Source: Zhengitettix transpicula (Eukaryota; Arthropoda; Insecta; Orthoptera; Tetrigidae). Taken from it: a stretch of 64,000 nt of DNA. The notes below the pieces were generated by a model. It ran no database searches. It was given only the letters and a program-made list of their open reading frames with translations, and was not told the DNA's origin. The position numbers and the translations under genes are program-made. The DNA lies in contig CM073593.1 of NCBI GenBank assembly GCA_037074705.1, positions 103,439,738 to 103,503,737 of the forward strand, written 5' to 3'. The stretch's first letter is position 1; every line of letters begins with the position of its first letter. Of this stretch, positions 1 to 12,055 are shown in pieces.

Positions 1-435
1 GTCGACATTTATGCGGTCCAACATTGTAAGCACGGTTAACGTAATAACAAAAGGGAACAATTTACAAGCGTGTGCACTCAGACTCTCTTGACGAGAAATG
101 ACACACGTTAAATAATGAAAAAATAGAAAAAAATGAGGGCGACGAAGTTCAACCAGACAGACGGACTGTTGTCAAACAGCCGGAGGACAAGCACAGAACG
201 AAAAGAAAATGTGGTTTTATGCAGGGCGGGGGGGTTCAGAGAGACAAAAAAAAACGAAATGTATATTTGAGGGTGAAGCAAGTGTGTCCCGCGTTTACAG
301 AACAAGCCAATTCCCAGATAACATGGACGCGCTCATAAATAACTGGAGGGGTTGAGGTAGGGGAGGGGGCGGGGTCGCTTCCTCTGTCCGTGTGTTTTAA
401 AAGCAAACGCAAAGTCAAGGCAAACACTCCCCCGC

Positions 436-615
436 AAACAGCGCGGGTTTGACTCCCGCTGCCATCAGATGTGCAGTGCTGCGGCCCTGTGTGTGTGTGT
501 GTGTGTCTACGAGGGGGTTGTGTCCATGTGGGGATGGAGGTGGGCCATTTGTACAGGATTAACACCGCGCTAGGTACACACAATAGGCGCGCCCGGGGGT
601 CGAACCCGGTGACTC
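436..615 (+). repeat. Two tRNA T-arm-like sequences
   Basis: GCGGGTTTGACTCCCGCTGCC (439-462 region) and CCGGGGGTCGAACCCGG (593-609) both look like B boxes with a paired T stem. A similar GCGGTTCGAACACCGC lies at 53667-53682. No complete tRNA can be folded around any of them. A TG repeat (488-508) lies between. Confidence 0.4.
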
Positions 616-1174
616 AACAGCGACACTCTCTAAACAGAATTTATTACTTCCGCTCTGCTGCCCTCCTCCCTTCGGACTGAGCATATTCATAACGGACGGC
701 GATATTTAAATTGGAACACGTGCTGCTCGTCATCCCTTCCCCTTCACTCTTTTAAGTATTAAAATTGATCATTACTCATATCCCTAAAAAAAACATTACT
801 GCCAATTATACAAAGAGACTCACCTCTCCTACAAACCAGAAAAAATCCTATATATATATATATATATTGTAGTAACCCGAATTTTTCTTAAGGTACAACG
901 CCGGACATATAATATTTTATTCGTTGGTGGCCAGATAATTTTTACTTTATGTTTTCATTAGAAGCATAAGACTCTCTTTGTTCACTCGTGTGTGGGTGTG
1001 TGTTTTATTATTCACTAACAATCCAAATAAATAAAGCTTAAATTCCATATCTCCCGTTTTTACAAAACCTCCTTCTCCCAAGTCTACAAAGATAATAAAT
1101 ACACTTTCACGAAATAAAAACTGTTGCTTAGCAACAAACCTTACTTTTCTTCTTTTACCAATATATAAACTTAC

Positions 1175-1222
1175 AAATTAATTATTACAATATATATATA
1201 TATATATTGTAATAATTAATTT
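1175..1222. repeat. 48-bp AT-rich perfect palindrome
   Basis: AAATTAATTATTACA, a TA repeat, then the exact inverse. ATTACAATATATA also occurs around 22527-22556, beside the possible solo LTR. No genes nearby. Confidence 0.8.
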
Positions 1223-3737
1223 ATAAGATTATAAAAATGAAAAAAAGGATCATTGATATTATGAAGGTGTGGATCTATTTATCTCATTCAATATTGATAT
1301 ATATTTATTTAATTATTAAAAAATCGTTTTCTTATAATGATAAAAAAATAGTTAATGAATTCAGATATTTTTTGAACTACCAAAATTAATTTTAAAAATA
1401 CTAACAAAATTATATTTAATATTTAATCGTCTAACTGAGACTGATTAAAGAACCTATTGGCGTTTAAAATATTAATACATTCAGTACTTCTTATTTCCAG
1501 TAAATATTTGTGTTTTATTCCTGAGTTCTTTGTGCGACATATATAGATAATTTCAGGTGTAGGGTAGCACTGTTTATATTTTATTAGTATAATATTTGAA
1601 ACTTTTAACAGTAACTGCAGGAACAGCGACCAATTAAATCATTACATAATCGAATTAATGTCATTCTAAATTGAAATTTACTGAGTTATAAAAAATATAT
1701 GATTGGCTACGTCAGAGAAAATGGTAAAGAAATTGTTTCGCAATTTACAAAAACAAATTGCGGTAGCTACGAAAAATCCTGCACGTGTAAATTGACGGCA
1801 AATAGTTTTCGCCTCGGGCGCGCATTTTCCCTCCCAGACTTGTGGGGGTCTTCTTCTGAAGGGTCTTTCACGACTTCCTGCACAATGGCCCATCATCACG
1901 AAGAGTACTTTATTGCCCGGCCGAAGTGAGCTGACGGTCCGGAAGAGCGAGCTTGAACACAGGTCAAACCTTCACCAAGGGCGAGGGGACGAAGGTAGCG
2001 ACAGGAACCCTGGTGACGAAACAAGTAGCCAGGAGCAGGAGCAGCGGCATTTAGCCCCAGAGCAATCGATTCCCGCCCCGCCGAGGGAAGAGGAGGGAAA
2101 GGGTGGGTAATCTGGTAAGCGGATAAGCCCTCGCCAACACACCACTTCCACTGCCACTGCCAGAGACTTGTTGGTCGGGTCGGGCAGATGGCGGCGCCAA
2201 GGACGCGTGCTTCGGAAGGGAAATTAAACCTGGCATCCCCCTCGTTATTTGCTCACCAGGAGGATGTGGGGAAGGGCAGATGCCGGCTGTGACGTCACAC
2301 TCGAATGATCCGCGATAAACATGGCGTATTGACGGAGGAGAGAATTCACAATGTGGCCTCGGAAACCCATTAGTCTCGCTTGGAAGATTATCCTTTGGTC
2401 CCAATATAACCGTCATTTCGCAGATTACGTACTCGTGCATTTCCACTAAGCTCGACCTGAACGGACGATCACTGATCCTCAATGGCTGAATACTACAACC
2501 AATGACACACACACACGATTACCAGCTCGAGTGAATCGTACTCGGTTGTGAGCTAGTTTGGAGGAAGAAGTTGTTATCAGGCTGCCAACACGAGGAGCTG
2601 TCAAATTCCAAGGCGAGAATGTAATGAAATATGGTTGGAAAAGGGCGATTCTTTGAAGATCCAAGTTCCAAAATCCCAGATCGACGCGGGAATCAATAAG
2701 AAAACTGAATATGCATTCTGCTCGAGAAATAAACATGAAACTGGAGAGCTCACGCATCCTTGTCTCGTCCAGATTGCAAAATAGTTCTTTAAGAAGGGAA
2801 GCTAAACAGCAATTATTTTAAAACGTATACGTCTTTAATAAAGCGAAATTGACGATGATGGAAGTACTCGAAGTGTAAATCTCTCGGATAGGACCTTCAA
2901 GGATTACCCAAACCTTCGGGTAGGAGGTTAAAGCGACGATAACAACGCTGAAGAAAGCTTTGAGAAAGTTGTTGAAATAGGATGGACGAAGAAAAAATAA
3001 TTAATTAAAAGGTGTCAACTACATGAATGTAAATTTAACATTTACGTCTGACAAGTAAAGTCAAAGATACATAACTCGGTTTTCTCGGATCAAGATATAG
3101 ATAGGACAGCGAGATATTTAGTGACGTAAAGGTGAGATTGGAGGGCGGGAATATTACGAGAAAAACATAACCGTGTGTAACGATAGTATTCCTAGAGGAT
3201 GAATAAAGCAGTGAGGACCACGCTCACTCTGGAAAGGTAACGGTAGAAGAGCGATGGTAGTGAAAAAAAACGACAAGAAAAAGGAAATGAATGCAAATGC
3301 AGCTCCCTAAACAAATACCTGTGAAACGCAAGGTCGTAGATTTAAATTCCAGCCGGGGCGTAAAGATTTATCTCGCTGCCAGATTGCATCTGGCGTCCAT
3401 CGGATAGGAAGCTAGAGAGAGAGACTAATAAGATTTAAAGACAGGTTTCGAGCAGATGCGTTGGCCAGATATTGAAGTGTTTGAAAGGGAACAGGTGCGG
3501 CTCACGCGGAATGTAGGACCTTAGAGACTTGAAAGATGAACTGGCGATATAAGCCTGTAAGAGAAATGGGAAGCGGCGTGTGTGTGTGTGTGTGTTGTGG
3601 CGGGAGATTTACGCACCTGCAACGCGTCGGGGCCCTTAAAAGGAGGAAAGGAACACGCGACGCCGCACCAGCTCCAATGGTATAAGTGTGGAGCGACGCG
3701 GTGTTTTTTTAATGGTGAAAAAGGAAGAGGATCGGTG

Positions 3738-3760
3738 GTCGCCATGGCAACGTGACGTCA
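3738..3760. promoter_or_regulatory. RFX X-box next to a CRE
   Basis: GTCGCCATGGCAAC (3738-3751) is a near-perfect palindromic X-box, the RFX site, and is followed by one base and then the full CRE palindrome TGACGTCA (3753-3760). RFX and CREB sites side by side occur in many animal promoters. The surrounding 200 bp are CpG-containing. It could be an internal promoter or an enhancer of the gene. Confidence 0.55.
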
Positions 3761-4750
3761 GGATCCCCGCCCCCACCGCCTCCGAGTGAGTGCAATTTGG
3801 AATGTGGAGCGGCAACGGGCGTGCGGTTTCAAGGCGAGCTTCTGTCCCGCTTCATTTTTCACCAGCTCCCAGGCTTTCCATTACACAAAGTGTACACACA
3901 CGCGCACACACACACACACACTTACTGGCCGCGCGGGAGCCTTAATTATAGTTATTTCTTTATGCTTTCAGCGGAACCGTGGCGGAGACTCAAAGTTGCG
4001 TGTGCAATATTGAAGGTAGTTTCCGCTCATGTGCCTGCCCGTGTGTGTGTGTGTGTGTTTCTGTCTGTGTGTGAGAGCGTGAGGGAGAAGAACTTTGCAA
4101 GCGTTCGTCTATCTGAGTGTCTCTCTCTCTCTCTCTCTCAATCCCTTTTTTTTTCTGCCTCGTGGAGCACGACGGACGGCAACGTCGCAAATCAAACAGA
4201 TGAGAGAGGGCTCTATTGATTTCGGTCACGTTGGAGCAAGCGGGGTCCTCGCCAGCCAAGCCGGAAAAAAAAAAGAGGGGACGCCAACCGCTATTTCCAG
4301 AGCACAGACATCCATATCGGAGCCGGAGATCGATCACACGTTCCTCCTCGAAATAAGCTTTCTAAGAGAGGGAAAATAATGTGCCTCCTCAAACAGCTCC
4401 CTCGCTCCCTCTTAACCGCGACGTTTCCACACTTACACTGGAGGGGGGGGGGGGGGAGAATATATATATATATATCCTACACTTCCTGGACGGACAAAAG
4501 GCCAGATATCGACTTGCGACCAGAGATATTCATTTTTGCCGTGTTGACGAGGTTTTGTTGATGCCCGTGGTGTCTTCTCCTCCTCCTCCTCAGATAATCA
4601 GGAGTCACAAGTAAATCCATCATTATTATTATTTAACCTGAATACCAAATCGATCTCTCTGATGCCTACATACTATATCGATTAATTCTAAACGAGGCAA
4701 TAAATAGTGTTTTGGAGCGTTAAATATGTTTTATTGGGTTTCGTCTTTAC

Positions 4751-4795
<45 letters not shown>
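4751..4795. repeat. TA microsatellite
   Basis: Uninterrupted TA repeat. Others: 842-866, 9226-9274, 23885-23909 and the palindromic one at 1175-1222. Confidence 0.9.
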
Positions 4796-4798
<3 letters not shown>

Positions 4799-5325
4799 GT
4801 TCATATCGTTCGGCCTATAAAACCCATTTGTATTTAGACGCTGTCCGAAATATCGTCAGGTTTACCAGATTCGCGAAACTAATTAGGTACCAGCCAAAAT
4901 TAAGTGCTAAATTTAAGTCACTTAGTGTGGGGTTCAATATTTTATTTCATTTTACATATATATGTCTCATAATGATAATTATTTAAATTTTTATGTCTAT
5001 GTAGATATATAAATAAATAGCTAGACGATCAGACTACCGAAAAAAAATATTTTTTAAACCATTAATTAATATTATAATAATTAATTAAATGTTATTTTTC
5101 CTATTGTCTGTTATTGGTTGTTTGTCATAAAAATAAATAATGATAATTGTAAGACATATTTCGATCGAGTAAATAAATAAATCAAGGCAGAAGAAAACGT
5201 TGCAAAGTTATTCTATAAACATCTGCCCTAAAACTGATGTTATATAAATAAAAAATTAATAGCCGTGGACTCGGAGGATAATAAATATTATTATTAATAT
5301 ATAATCTATTAACGACTGACTGATA

Positions 5326-5452
5326 AAGGTAGGCAAATACACAGAGATCAAATAAGTGATAATATAAAATACCACACAACGTTACTGGGGTCCTTGTTCA
5401 GGTGCTAAGAAGAGCCTAGAGCGACACAACTGCACTCGTCAGTTGTGTCTTT
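5326..5452 (-). repeat. Family A hammerhead repeat, damaged
   Basis: Outer part matches the family (AAATAC, AAGTGATAATATAAA, ACCACACAACG) and the inner part is CTAGAGCGACACAACTGCACTCGTCAG-like. The ribozyme core has a deletion after CTGAA and GTAACG instead of GAAACG, so it is inactive. Confidence 0.65.
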
Positions 5453-5693
5453 CTTATTATGAATTTTTCAATCAGACGTATATATACTTTTTCATTTAAA
5501 ATGCCTATTAATTGGCGAAATAAGTAGCCATTAAGGGACAAAATTAACTGAAAAGTAAATACCACAAAACGCGTTTCTGCTATTATATTACTTTATAACT
5601 AATTTAATTCGAAAATAAGAAAATTACGTCTGATTGAAAATAAATAATAAGAAAGCCAAATATATAAGCAAAAAAAGATGAGCTTTTGAGTGT

Positions 5694-5815
5694 TCTCAAC
5701 TGACTAGTGCAGTATTGTCGCTCTAGGCTGTTCTTACCACCTGACGATAGGAACAAGGGCCACAGAAACGTTGTGTGGTTGTTTATATTATCACTTATTT
5801 TGTCTGTATTTGGCT
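5694..5815 (+). ncRNA. Family A hammerhead repeat with intact core
   Basis: Core 5741-5772: CTGACGA, GAAACGTT. Stem I can form between CAC (5738-5740) and GTG (5773-5775). The unit is preceded by the family's inner sequence (AGTGCAGT..TGTCGCTCTAGGCT) and followed by its outer end (TTTGTCTGTATTTGGCTATC). Stem II is weak. Confidence 0.65.
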
Positions 5816-6399
5816 ATCTTTATTATTATTAAAAAGAAAATATGGTGAAATAATGGAAGGGACAGGATGTATCGGAAAAATACAACATCAAAGTAATATA
5901 ACGGTACCAAGGTGGCAAAACAAACCGTCTAGGAAGTGAGACAAAGAAATTAGGAAGGTTAAAGGGAAAATCTAGAACATAATAGTCCGAAAATGGCGGG
6001 GGGGAGGGGGGAAATATGTGAAAAATTGGAGGATATACTCAGAAAAACGGATTGATTGTGTTGAAAACGGGACGAATAAAACCTCAAATAAACGTTTTTA
6101 CACCCGATCAAGTCCTAAATTCATTTTCTTCTGACTTGCGGTTGATTTATTTTTATTTATTCTGACGAAATATGTCATAGAATTATACTTTATTTTTTTG
6201 ATGATAAAAAACCTATAACAGACAATAGGACTAGTCTGATACTAGCTCTTTTTATCATCAATTTTATCTACTTTAGATTTTGATGGTGACGACTGCAAAT
6301 GACGAACACAAAGCAGAGTCATTGCTGGATATTAAGGACAAGAAAATCAAGTGCGAGAGGTAAGGGAAGAAAGGCAGTAAGAAAAACGTTATCAATTGG

Positions 6400-6740
6400 A
6401 GGCGCGTGAAGAAGTAATTGGCGAGGCAGCTGGGGCGGACCGGTTCAATTACAATGGCGGCTCCGTGTCGTGTGAGCGAGCTCGTCGTTTTTGCCTGCCT
6501 GCCTCCTCCTCGGCCAGAAAAGGAAGAGTTTAATGTTGGGTCGTCTCCTGCGCATTACACAGACAAAAGTTATCTGGCGGCTCATTAAGCTCCTCCGCTG
6601 CAACGCACGCAATGGACGCTAATTAACACCGAAAGACGCACGCTAATCAAGTGCCATCTTCACGCAGACTCAACCGCACGATAACCCACTCCGAACGTGT
6701 AATTGCCAGAGAAAGTAAATTAAAACCTAACTCAGGGCAA
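6400..6740. promoter_or_regulatory. Candidate regulatory island, TAAT-rich
   Basis: Unique, CpG-containing sequence between AT-rich repeats, with homeodomain-type sites AATTGGCG, CAATTACAATGG, CTCATTAAG, GCTAATTAAC, GCTAATCAAG and GTAATTGCC. It shares GGCGGCTCATTAAG with the island at 17.1 kb. Confidence 0.35.
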
Positions 6741-7041
6741 CGGAACTATTTGGCCGCGTAATTATCAGAGAAAGGGCCTAGGAAAAACGACACAACTTCT
6801 GGATTATTCAATCAATAAGAGTCCAGGCAGGAAATGGAAGAACGATAATGAGAGGATGACTGGAGTAACAAACCAAAGATAGGGGTGGGGGGAAAATAAA
6901 ATAAGACTACCCGCTACCAACCAATAAACCCACTGTACGTGACTTCCTTACAACCATTAAATATTCAATATATGGGCAAACCAAAGGAAAATATATTGTC
7001 ATTACATATATATACAAATATGAATAAGAAACGTAGGCACT

Positions 7042-7118
7042 TCAGAGAAGAAAGTGATAATATAAATATCACACAACAACGTTTCTGTGATTCATTGTTC
7101 CTTTCATCTGGTGCTGAG
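7042..7118 (-). repeat. Family A hammerhead repeat, inverse arm
   Basis: Minus-strand copy abutting the tandem array, forming a head-to-head inverted pair with it. Core 7080-7111 reads CAGATGA instead of CTGATGA, then GAAACGTT. The outer flank (AGTGATAATATAAAT) matches other family A copies. Confidence 0.7.
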
Positions 7119-7580
7119 AAGAGTTTTTTTGAGTTTTGTCAGCTGACAAGTGCAGTTGTGTCGCTCTAGGCTCTTCTCAGCACCTGAACGAAGGGGAGAC
7201 AAGGATCCCAGAAACGCTGTGTGGTGTTTGTATTACCCTTTGAATTTGCTATCTTTCTTATTCACTTGTCCCTTTCGTCCGTTGCTAAGAAGAGATTTTG
7301 ACTTTTTGTCAACTGTCAAGTGCAGTTGTGTCGCTCTAGGCTATTCTCAGCACCTGAACGAAGGGGAGACAAGGATCCCAGAAACGCTGTGTGGTGTTTA
7401 TATTACCCTTTGAATTTGCTATCTTTCTTATTCACTTGTCCCTTTCGTCCGGTACTAAGAAGACATTTTGACTTTTGTGAACTGACTAGTGCAGTTGTGT
7501 CGCTCTAAGTTCTTCTTATCACCTGAAGGAAGGGGGACAAGGATCCCAGAAACGTTGTGTGGTATTTATATAACCCTTTG
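7119..7580 (+). repeat. Tandem array of 170-bp hammerhead-bearing units
   Basis: Three head-to-tail copies with period 170 (TGCAGTTGTGTCGCTCTA at 7151, 7321 and 7490). Each holds the repeat family A core: CAC, CTGA.CGA-like block, GGGGAGACAAGGATCCC, GAAACG, then GTGTGG, which pairs with the CAC. Cores at 7184-7218, 7354-7388 and 7523-7556. All three have one extra base inside CTGANGA (CTGAACGA or CTGAAGGA), and two have GCT at the cleavage site, so they look inactivated before or during amplification. Confidence 0.8.
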
Positions 7581-8244
7581 TAATTTATTACTTTCAATCA
7601 GACATAATTATTTATTATTTTCATTTTCTCACCAAATAAAAGGAGAATAAATAAAATGGTGACGTCAGCAAGTGGATTCCCCCCCCCCTCCACCCAAACT
7701 TAGACTTATCCTCCAAAAAAATAAGAACGTCAGAATATAATATTTATGTGATCATTTCATACAATATTCGGTTTGGTTGTCCCAATCAGTAGTGATCCAT
7801 CTTCTACTCAGTGGGACTGGACGAGTTTGATGGTCCCGTTGATTTGGATTTATTTTTTCCCTCCTTCACGTTACAGTGAAATGGACTACCCCAAAGTCAA
7901 AAAAAAAATTCACACCTGTAAAATGATTGAAAATATCCAAGACAAATGTTTCAGTCAATTTTTTTGGAAATTGCTGGTGGGTCCCAGTGGACAGGATTGA
8001 GTTTCCTTTCTTTACGTTGCTCATCTTCCTTCTTCAGCAGGACATTAGAAGGATGGAACTACTTTTATTCATGATGAAAGTAAGTCACATGTTGAGAGTC
8101 TCGATCGTCTGGTCGGTATGGACCTACTCGATCTCCAAGTTAAGAGAGACTCGGCCAATATGAGTGATGAAGGGAGATGAGATCCAGTCATTGTGGACAG
8201 ACACACTGGATTTGGAAAAATGGAATACCCAGAATAAATATCAC

Positions 8245-8465
8245 AAGTGTAATCGATCCAAGAGCAGTGTTGACGATGGTAGGAATGCTTCAGTTAAATT
8301 TGGGGGTGTGGGGGGGGGGGGGGGGGAATGCTGAGATCCTTTGGTGGTGCAGTGGTTAGAGGAATGAGTTTTATTTCCTTTTTCAGGAGGAAATGAAACG
8401 ATCACGGATGTGATCGATCCAAGAGTGACCTTCAGATTGCTTGGAATGCTTCAGTAAACCTTTTG
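8245..8465 (+). repeat. Short direct repeat pair
   Basis: ATCGATCCAAGAG ... GGAATGCTTCAGT occurs at 8253-8295 and again at 8412-8456. Between them lies GGTGCAGTGGTTAGAGGAAT (8346-8365), which resembles a tRNA A box. Looks like a decayed repeat unit. Confidence 0.5.
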
Positions 8466-8837
8466 AGTTCATTTGAAGGTCCAGTGATTTGGATTTAGTT
8501 TTCCTAAACTAACCTAACTTCATTTGAAGACGTCCAACTTCGATTACGTACTAAAAGTTTCTCGAATGTTCCCCCGGTTCATCGTCACGTGACCGATTCG
8601 TGGTGCGCGTCCCCCTCGTGGTCCCCCTTGTACTAATCTAAATTCCCCAGCGTCGTTTCACCGGCAACTTTATGGTAAGAAAACCCGAGATTACCCGCCA
8701 TCGTAACGTTATTTTACGACTGGTTGATGGCGCTGACAACGCTCGCTGTGTTCCACGTCGGTTGTACTGCAAGAACGCAGTGTCTAATGAGAGGAATAAA
8801 ATAATTCTACAAAAGCCAAACGGTGTCCCCCGTTAGT

Positions 8838-8930
8838 AACGCAGGGATTGTGAGTGGAGAGGGGGGGGGGGAACAAACGTGGCGCTGCGATCTCGCCCGA
8901 AATCATACGAGACCTCTCAATTGAGAGCCT
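8838..8930 (+). repeat. Dispersed repeat E, diverged copy
   Basis: ACGCAGGGATTGTGAGTGG, GATCTCGCCCGAAATCATAC, GAGACCTCTC. It shares the ends of the blocks with the copies at 45.5 and 46.6 kb but is shorter. Confidence 0.45.
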
Positions 8931-9223
8931 TAGTCAAATTAAATACTATTTTCCTGCGAGCATGTTTCCTATTTAATTACATACATATACATATGCAGCG
9001 ATGTTCGACGGTCCTCAAAGTTTGTCCGATGTATCAACGGCCACAGTTGCAAGGAATCATGTAAACATCAACAGTTTTTTAAGTCAATGTCATCTTAATG
9101 CTTAATCGTGGAAAAAATTATTAATAATTTGCACCGGGAAAGCTCACAATCATTAAATACGAGGTTTATTTTTTAAAAAAACATACATTGTCACCCACAT
9201 ACATATATACCAGTAAAAATTAA

Positions 9224-9225
<2 letters not shown>

Positions 9226-9274
<49 letters not shown>
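9226..9274. repeat. TA microsatellite
   Basis: About 24 TA units, the longest TA run in the window. Confidence 0.9.
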
Positions 9275-9277
<3 letters not shown>

Positions 9278-11204
9278 AACGCGATCGCAGTTACACGCTG
9301 GTTAATTTTACATAGCAGCGGGGATAATTTTGCCTGACCACCCCCTCCCTTTCATTCCTCTTTCTGTCGCCGCTCCACCTAAATTTCCGTCCCTATCCCT
9401 TCCCTCTCCCCCCCCCCCCCACTCTATCGATGTATGTTTCGAAATTTTTACCTTTTCAACTCATAAAACACGCTACGATTACATTCTGATAAACCGCCGC
9501 ACATTTTAGACCCCCACCCCCGTACAACCCTCCCACATCCCCCGACATCAATTGGTGCGTTCTATCGGCCGAATATTTTCGTGCGCTGTTGGCATGGAGG
9601 GTAGGTGGTGGCGTGGGGGGTGGGGGCTCTATTACAAGCGATAATGAATGACAAGCAGAGGCCACCACCCCTTCACAACAACAACAACAAAAAATTCCAC
9701 CCCTCTACAACCGTCGCTACTGGCGCTGCATCACATTCAATTACCCCCACTCCCACCCCACCACATCTCCACGCAGACGCCCGCCCCCGATCCATCTCAT
9801 TTCACACCCCAGCGGCGGTCTAGGGATACGGATAGGGGTGGGCTTTATCACCCAACTTGCTCGGCCAGGAATGACAAGACAATCACTACAGGTCGCGGCG
9901 AAAAGCTGCTGTTGCTGCTGTGGTGGTTGTCGTCGACACACACACAAACACTACGCAATAATTAGCCCCTGCATTATGCATGAGGATTATTTCATTTTAG
10001 TTTTGGCGGGGGAAGGGGGAGGGCAAAAGGGAAACAAAGTACTCATTAATTAAACTCAAACAGCAAAATAATTACAACCAAAAGCGAATTATACAGGCGC
10101 TCGCTGACAGGGAAGAGAAGTGTGTATGTGTGAGAGAGAGAGAGGGAGAGGGGGGGGGAGTTGATTGATTTTATATTTAGTCAACGAGGCACCACTGTCG
10201 GTGTCACAAGGTTTATTTTATTATAGACGTGACTGTGCTGCTGCTGCTGCCACCACTACCACTAACACTAATCGCGTTCATGAAGTACCGTGTACACCTG
10301 AACCACAACAAGTGTTCCGCGACAGCTTAAAACGCTTTCGATCATAGGTAGATTGGAATGCAGTTATGAAGCCAATCGAAAGTAGCAAACAACGACAACA
10401 ACAAAAAAACACAAATCTGCATTAACAGAGTTTTGATAATCAATTACTTTTGCTTCAGAAAAGACACAGGATCTCGAGGAACACACGTTGAATTACGAGG
10501 AGAATAGTAGAAAATATGAAGCAGCAATTAAACGCTAATATTTGGAACACGGACTTGAACTGTCAGACATTAAATAAAAATTAACCACTCCTCATGCTAC
10601 CGCCCCCCCCCCCACCAATCCGAATTTGGTTTAAATAAAAATTCAGGTTTCAACCATGTACATTCCTGAAACTTGTACAGTACCGAATTCAGTTAAAATA
10701 TCTGCTTTAAATATTCAGAAATATTCTCTTTTAACGATTTGGTGTTTTTGATTGCACATGTGTACGCTTTTATCTCTCTCTCTCTCTCTTATATGTACTA
10801 AATTCCCTTACACGGGGGGGGGGTTACTTCGTAGCAGAACAGGGAGGAAATTTAAAAAGCTTTGCATAAAAGACACGACAAGGCATTACGAATAAATAAC
10901 TGGAAAAGTCTATCACTGCCCCCCCCCCCCCCTTGGAAGAAAACAGAATCTGGAACTCATTTAGGAGATAAATAGCCAGTCATAGGGATGGAAGACATCA
11001 TTCACAAACATCGGGGGGGGGGGGGATAATACAAGGGTTGATGTACCAATTGACGTCCAGATTTGAAGTCATTAAAATTAATTATCAGGTAAATTATTCA
11101 TATTAAAAACTTGTCCTCAAGAAAGAGAGAGAGGGGGAGAGGAAGAGAGAGAGAGATAATTGAATAAAAATTAAAAGGTTTTAATTTAATCCTTCTTTTT
11201 GAAT

Positions 11205-11540
11205 TAATAAAACCAATTGATGACCTCATGCGGACACTTTTTATTATTATTTTTTTTATGACGACGTTTCGATACATTTACGAATCTTCTTCAGGTGTTT
11301 CGTACAATCATACTCTTAGCCTAATAAATTTTAAATGCTTCTTCTGTAGGAAAACACCTGAAGAAGATACAAAATGGTATCGAAAAGTCGTCATAATAAA
11401 AATTTTAAAAAAAGTTTTTGAGGTCATTAATTGTTTTATTAATTCAAAATTTATTTATTATTAATTTTTATTATGACGACGTTTCGAAACAGTTTTTTGT
11501 ATCTTCATCAGGTGTTTTGTACAATCATAATAATAAATCT
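11205..11540. ncRNA. Family B hammerhead inverted cluster
   Basis: Three cores. 11263-11294 (minus): CTGAAGA, GAAACGTC, stem II four of five pairs. 11358-11389 (plus): CTGAAGA, perfect five-pair stem II GATAC with GTATC, but GAAAAGTC, one changed base. 11478-11511 (minus): CTGATGA, GAAACGTC. The arms share the outer sequence AATTGATGACCTCATGCGG at the left and its inverse (GAGGTCATTAATTG) inside, and the inner sequence CTGTAGGAAAACAC. Confidence 0.75.
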
Positions 11541-11561
11541 TAATCAATTGTAAAAAAACCT

Positions 11562-11946
11562 GAGAACCTTCCCAGAGGGCTCTGGCGGAAGCTACCTTTG
11601 GGGGATGCCTTCACATCTCTCTGGTTTTTTTGAACTAAGGTTCCAAAATGCCGAGGCACCTCCTAAACCGGTGAAGACACGGAGAGGGGAAAGCTGCGAC
11701 CCCACAGCTAACCCCTCTCCCGCTATCGGGGCGTGGGACAAGTACCAAATGCCCGACCTACCTGATGCAGGTTTTTCTAGGGTTTTTCCTGCATCACTTT
11801 TAGATGAATTGCCGGGTAGGATCCTAGTTAACCCTTGGCTACCTTCCTCTACCCTTCCACACCCCCCCACCCTTCAAATCCCTTCCTATGCTATTAAAGG
11901 GGAGTTTCCACCATGTGGATTACCCTCATGTAGCCTGATACCCTAA
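11562..11946 (+). repeat. SINE-like family D, internally deleted copy
   Basis: Begins at CTTCCCAGAGGGCTCTGG and ends at GATACCCTAAAAAAA. Lacks about 100 bp of the 5' middle compared with the copy at 29.9 kb (after GCCGAGGCA it jumps to CCTCCTAAACC). Inserted between two arms of a family B hammerhead element. Confidence 0.8.
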
Positions 11947-11954
11947 AAAAATCT

Positions 11955-12055
11955 CCTCTGAAGGAAAACACCTGAAGACAAAAAAAAAGTTATCGAAACG
12001 TCGTCATAATAATAAAAAATGTCTGTATAAGGTAATTAATTGTTTTATGAATCAG
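11955..12055 (+). ncRNA. Family B hammerhead arm, displaced by a SINE-like insertion
   Basis: Core 11972-12002: CTGAAGA and GAAACGTC intact, stem II reduced. Outer sequence TGTCTGTATAAGGTAATTAATTG matches the family. It probably pairs with the arm at 11478-11540; a SINE-like copy (11562-11946) lies between them. Confidence 0.65.

Larger units (their letters stand above)
1..6399. other. Intron sequence, mostly AT-rich
   Basis: Apart from the items listed separately (T-arm-like sequences, palindrome, X-box/CRE, microsatellites, two family A repeats), nothing gene-like. 1680-2760 and 3500-4600 are less AT-rich and contain no spliceable family exon that I recognise. 4600-6300 is very AT-rich. 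Confidence 0.6.
7600..11200. other. Intron sequence with short direct repeats and poly-G/C runs
   Basis: Long G or C runs (8310-8327, 8863-8872, 9408-9420), GA tracts (10133-10160, 11123-11157) and CTG/CAA short repeats (9679-9692, 9907-9921, 10236-10250). No coding signal; 8560-8780 looks unique. Confidence 0.55.

Noticed and set aside
7150..7560. CRISPR-like array
   Set aside because: The 170-bp repeats have no short repeat/unique spacer pattern and the genome is animal.
9890..9947. CAG/CTG-rich stretch as the missing glutamine-rich Groucho exon
   Set aside because: Minus-strand translation (PPQQQQQLFAATCSD) does not match the HQQQV..AVERAKQV region and lacks splice sites in phase.
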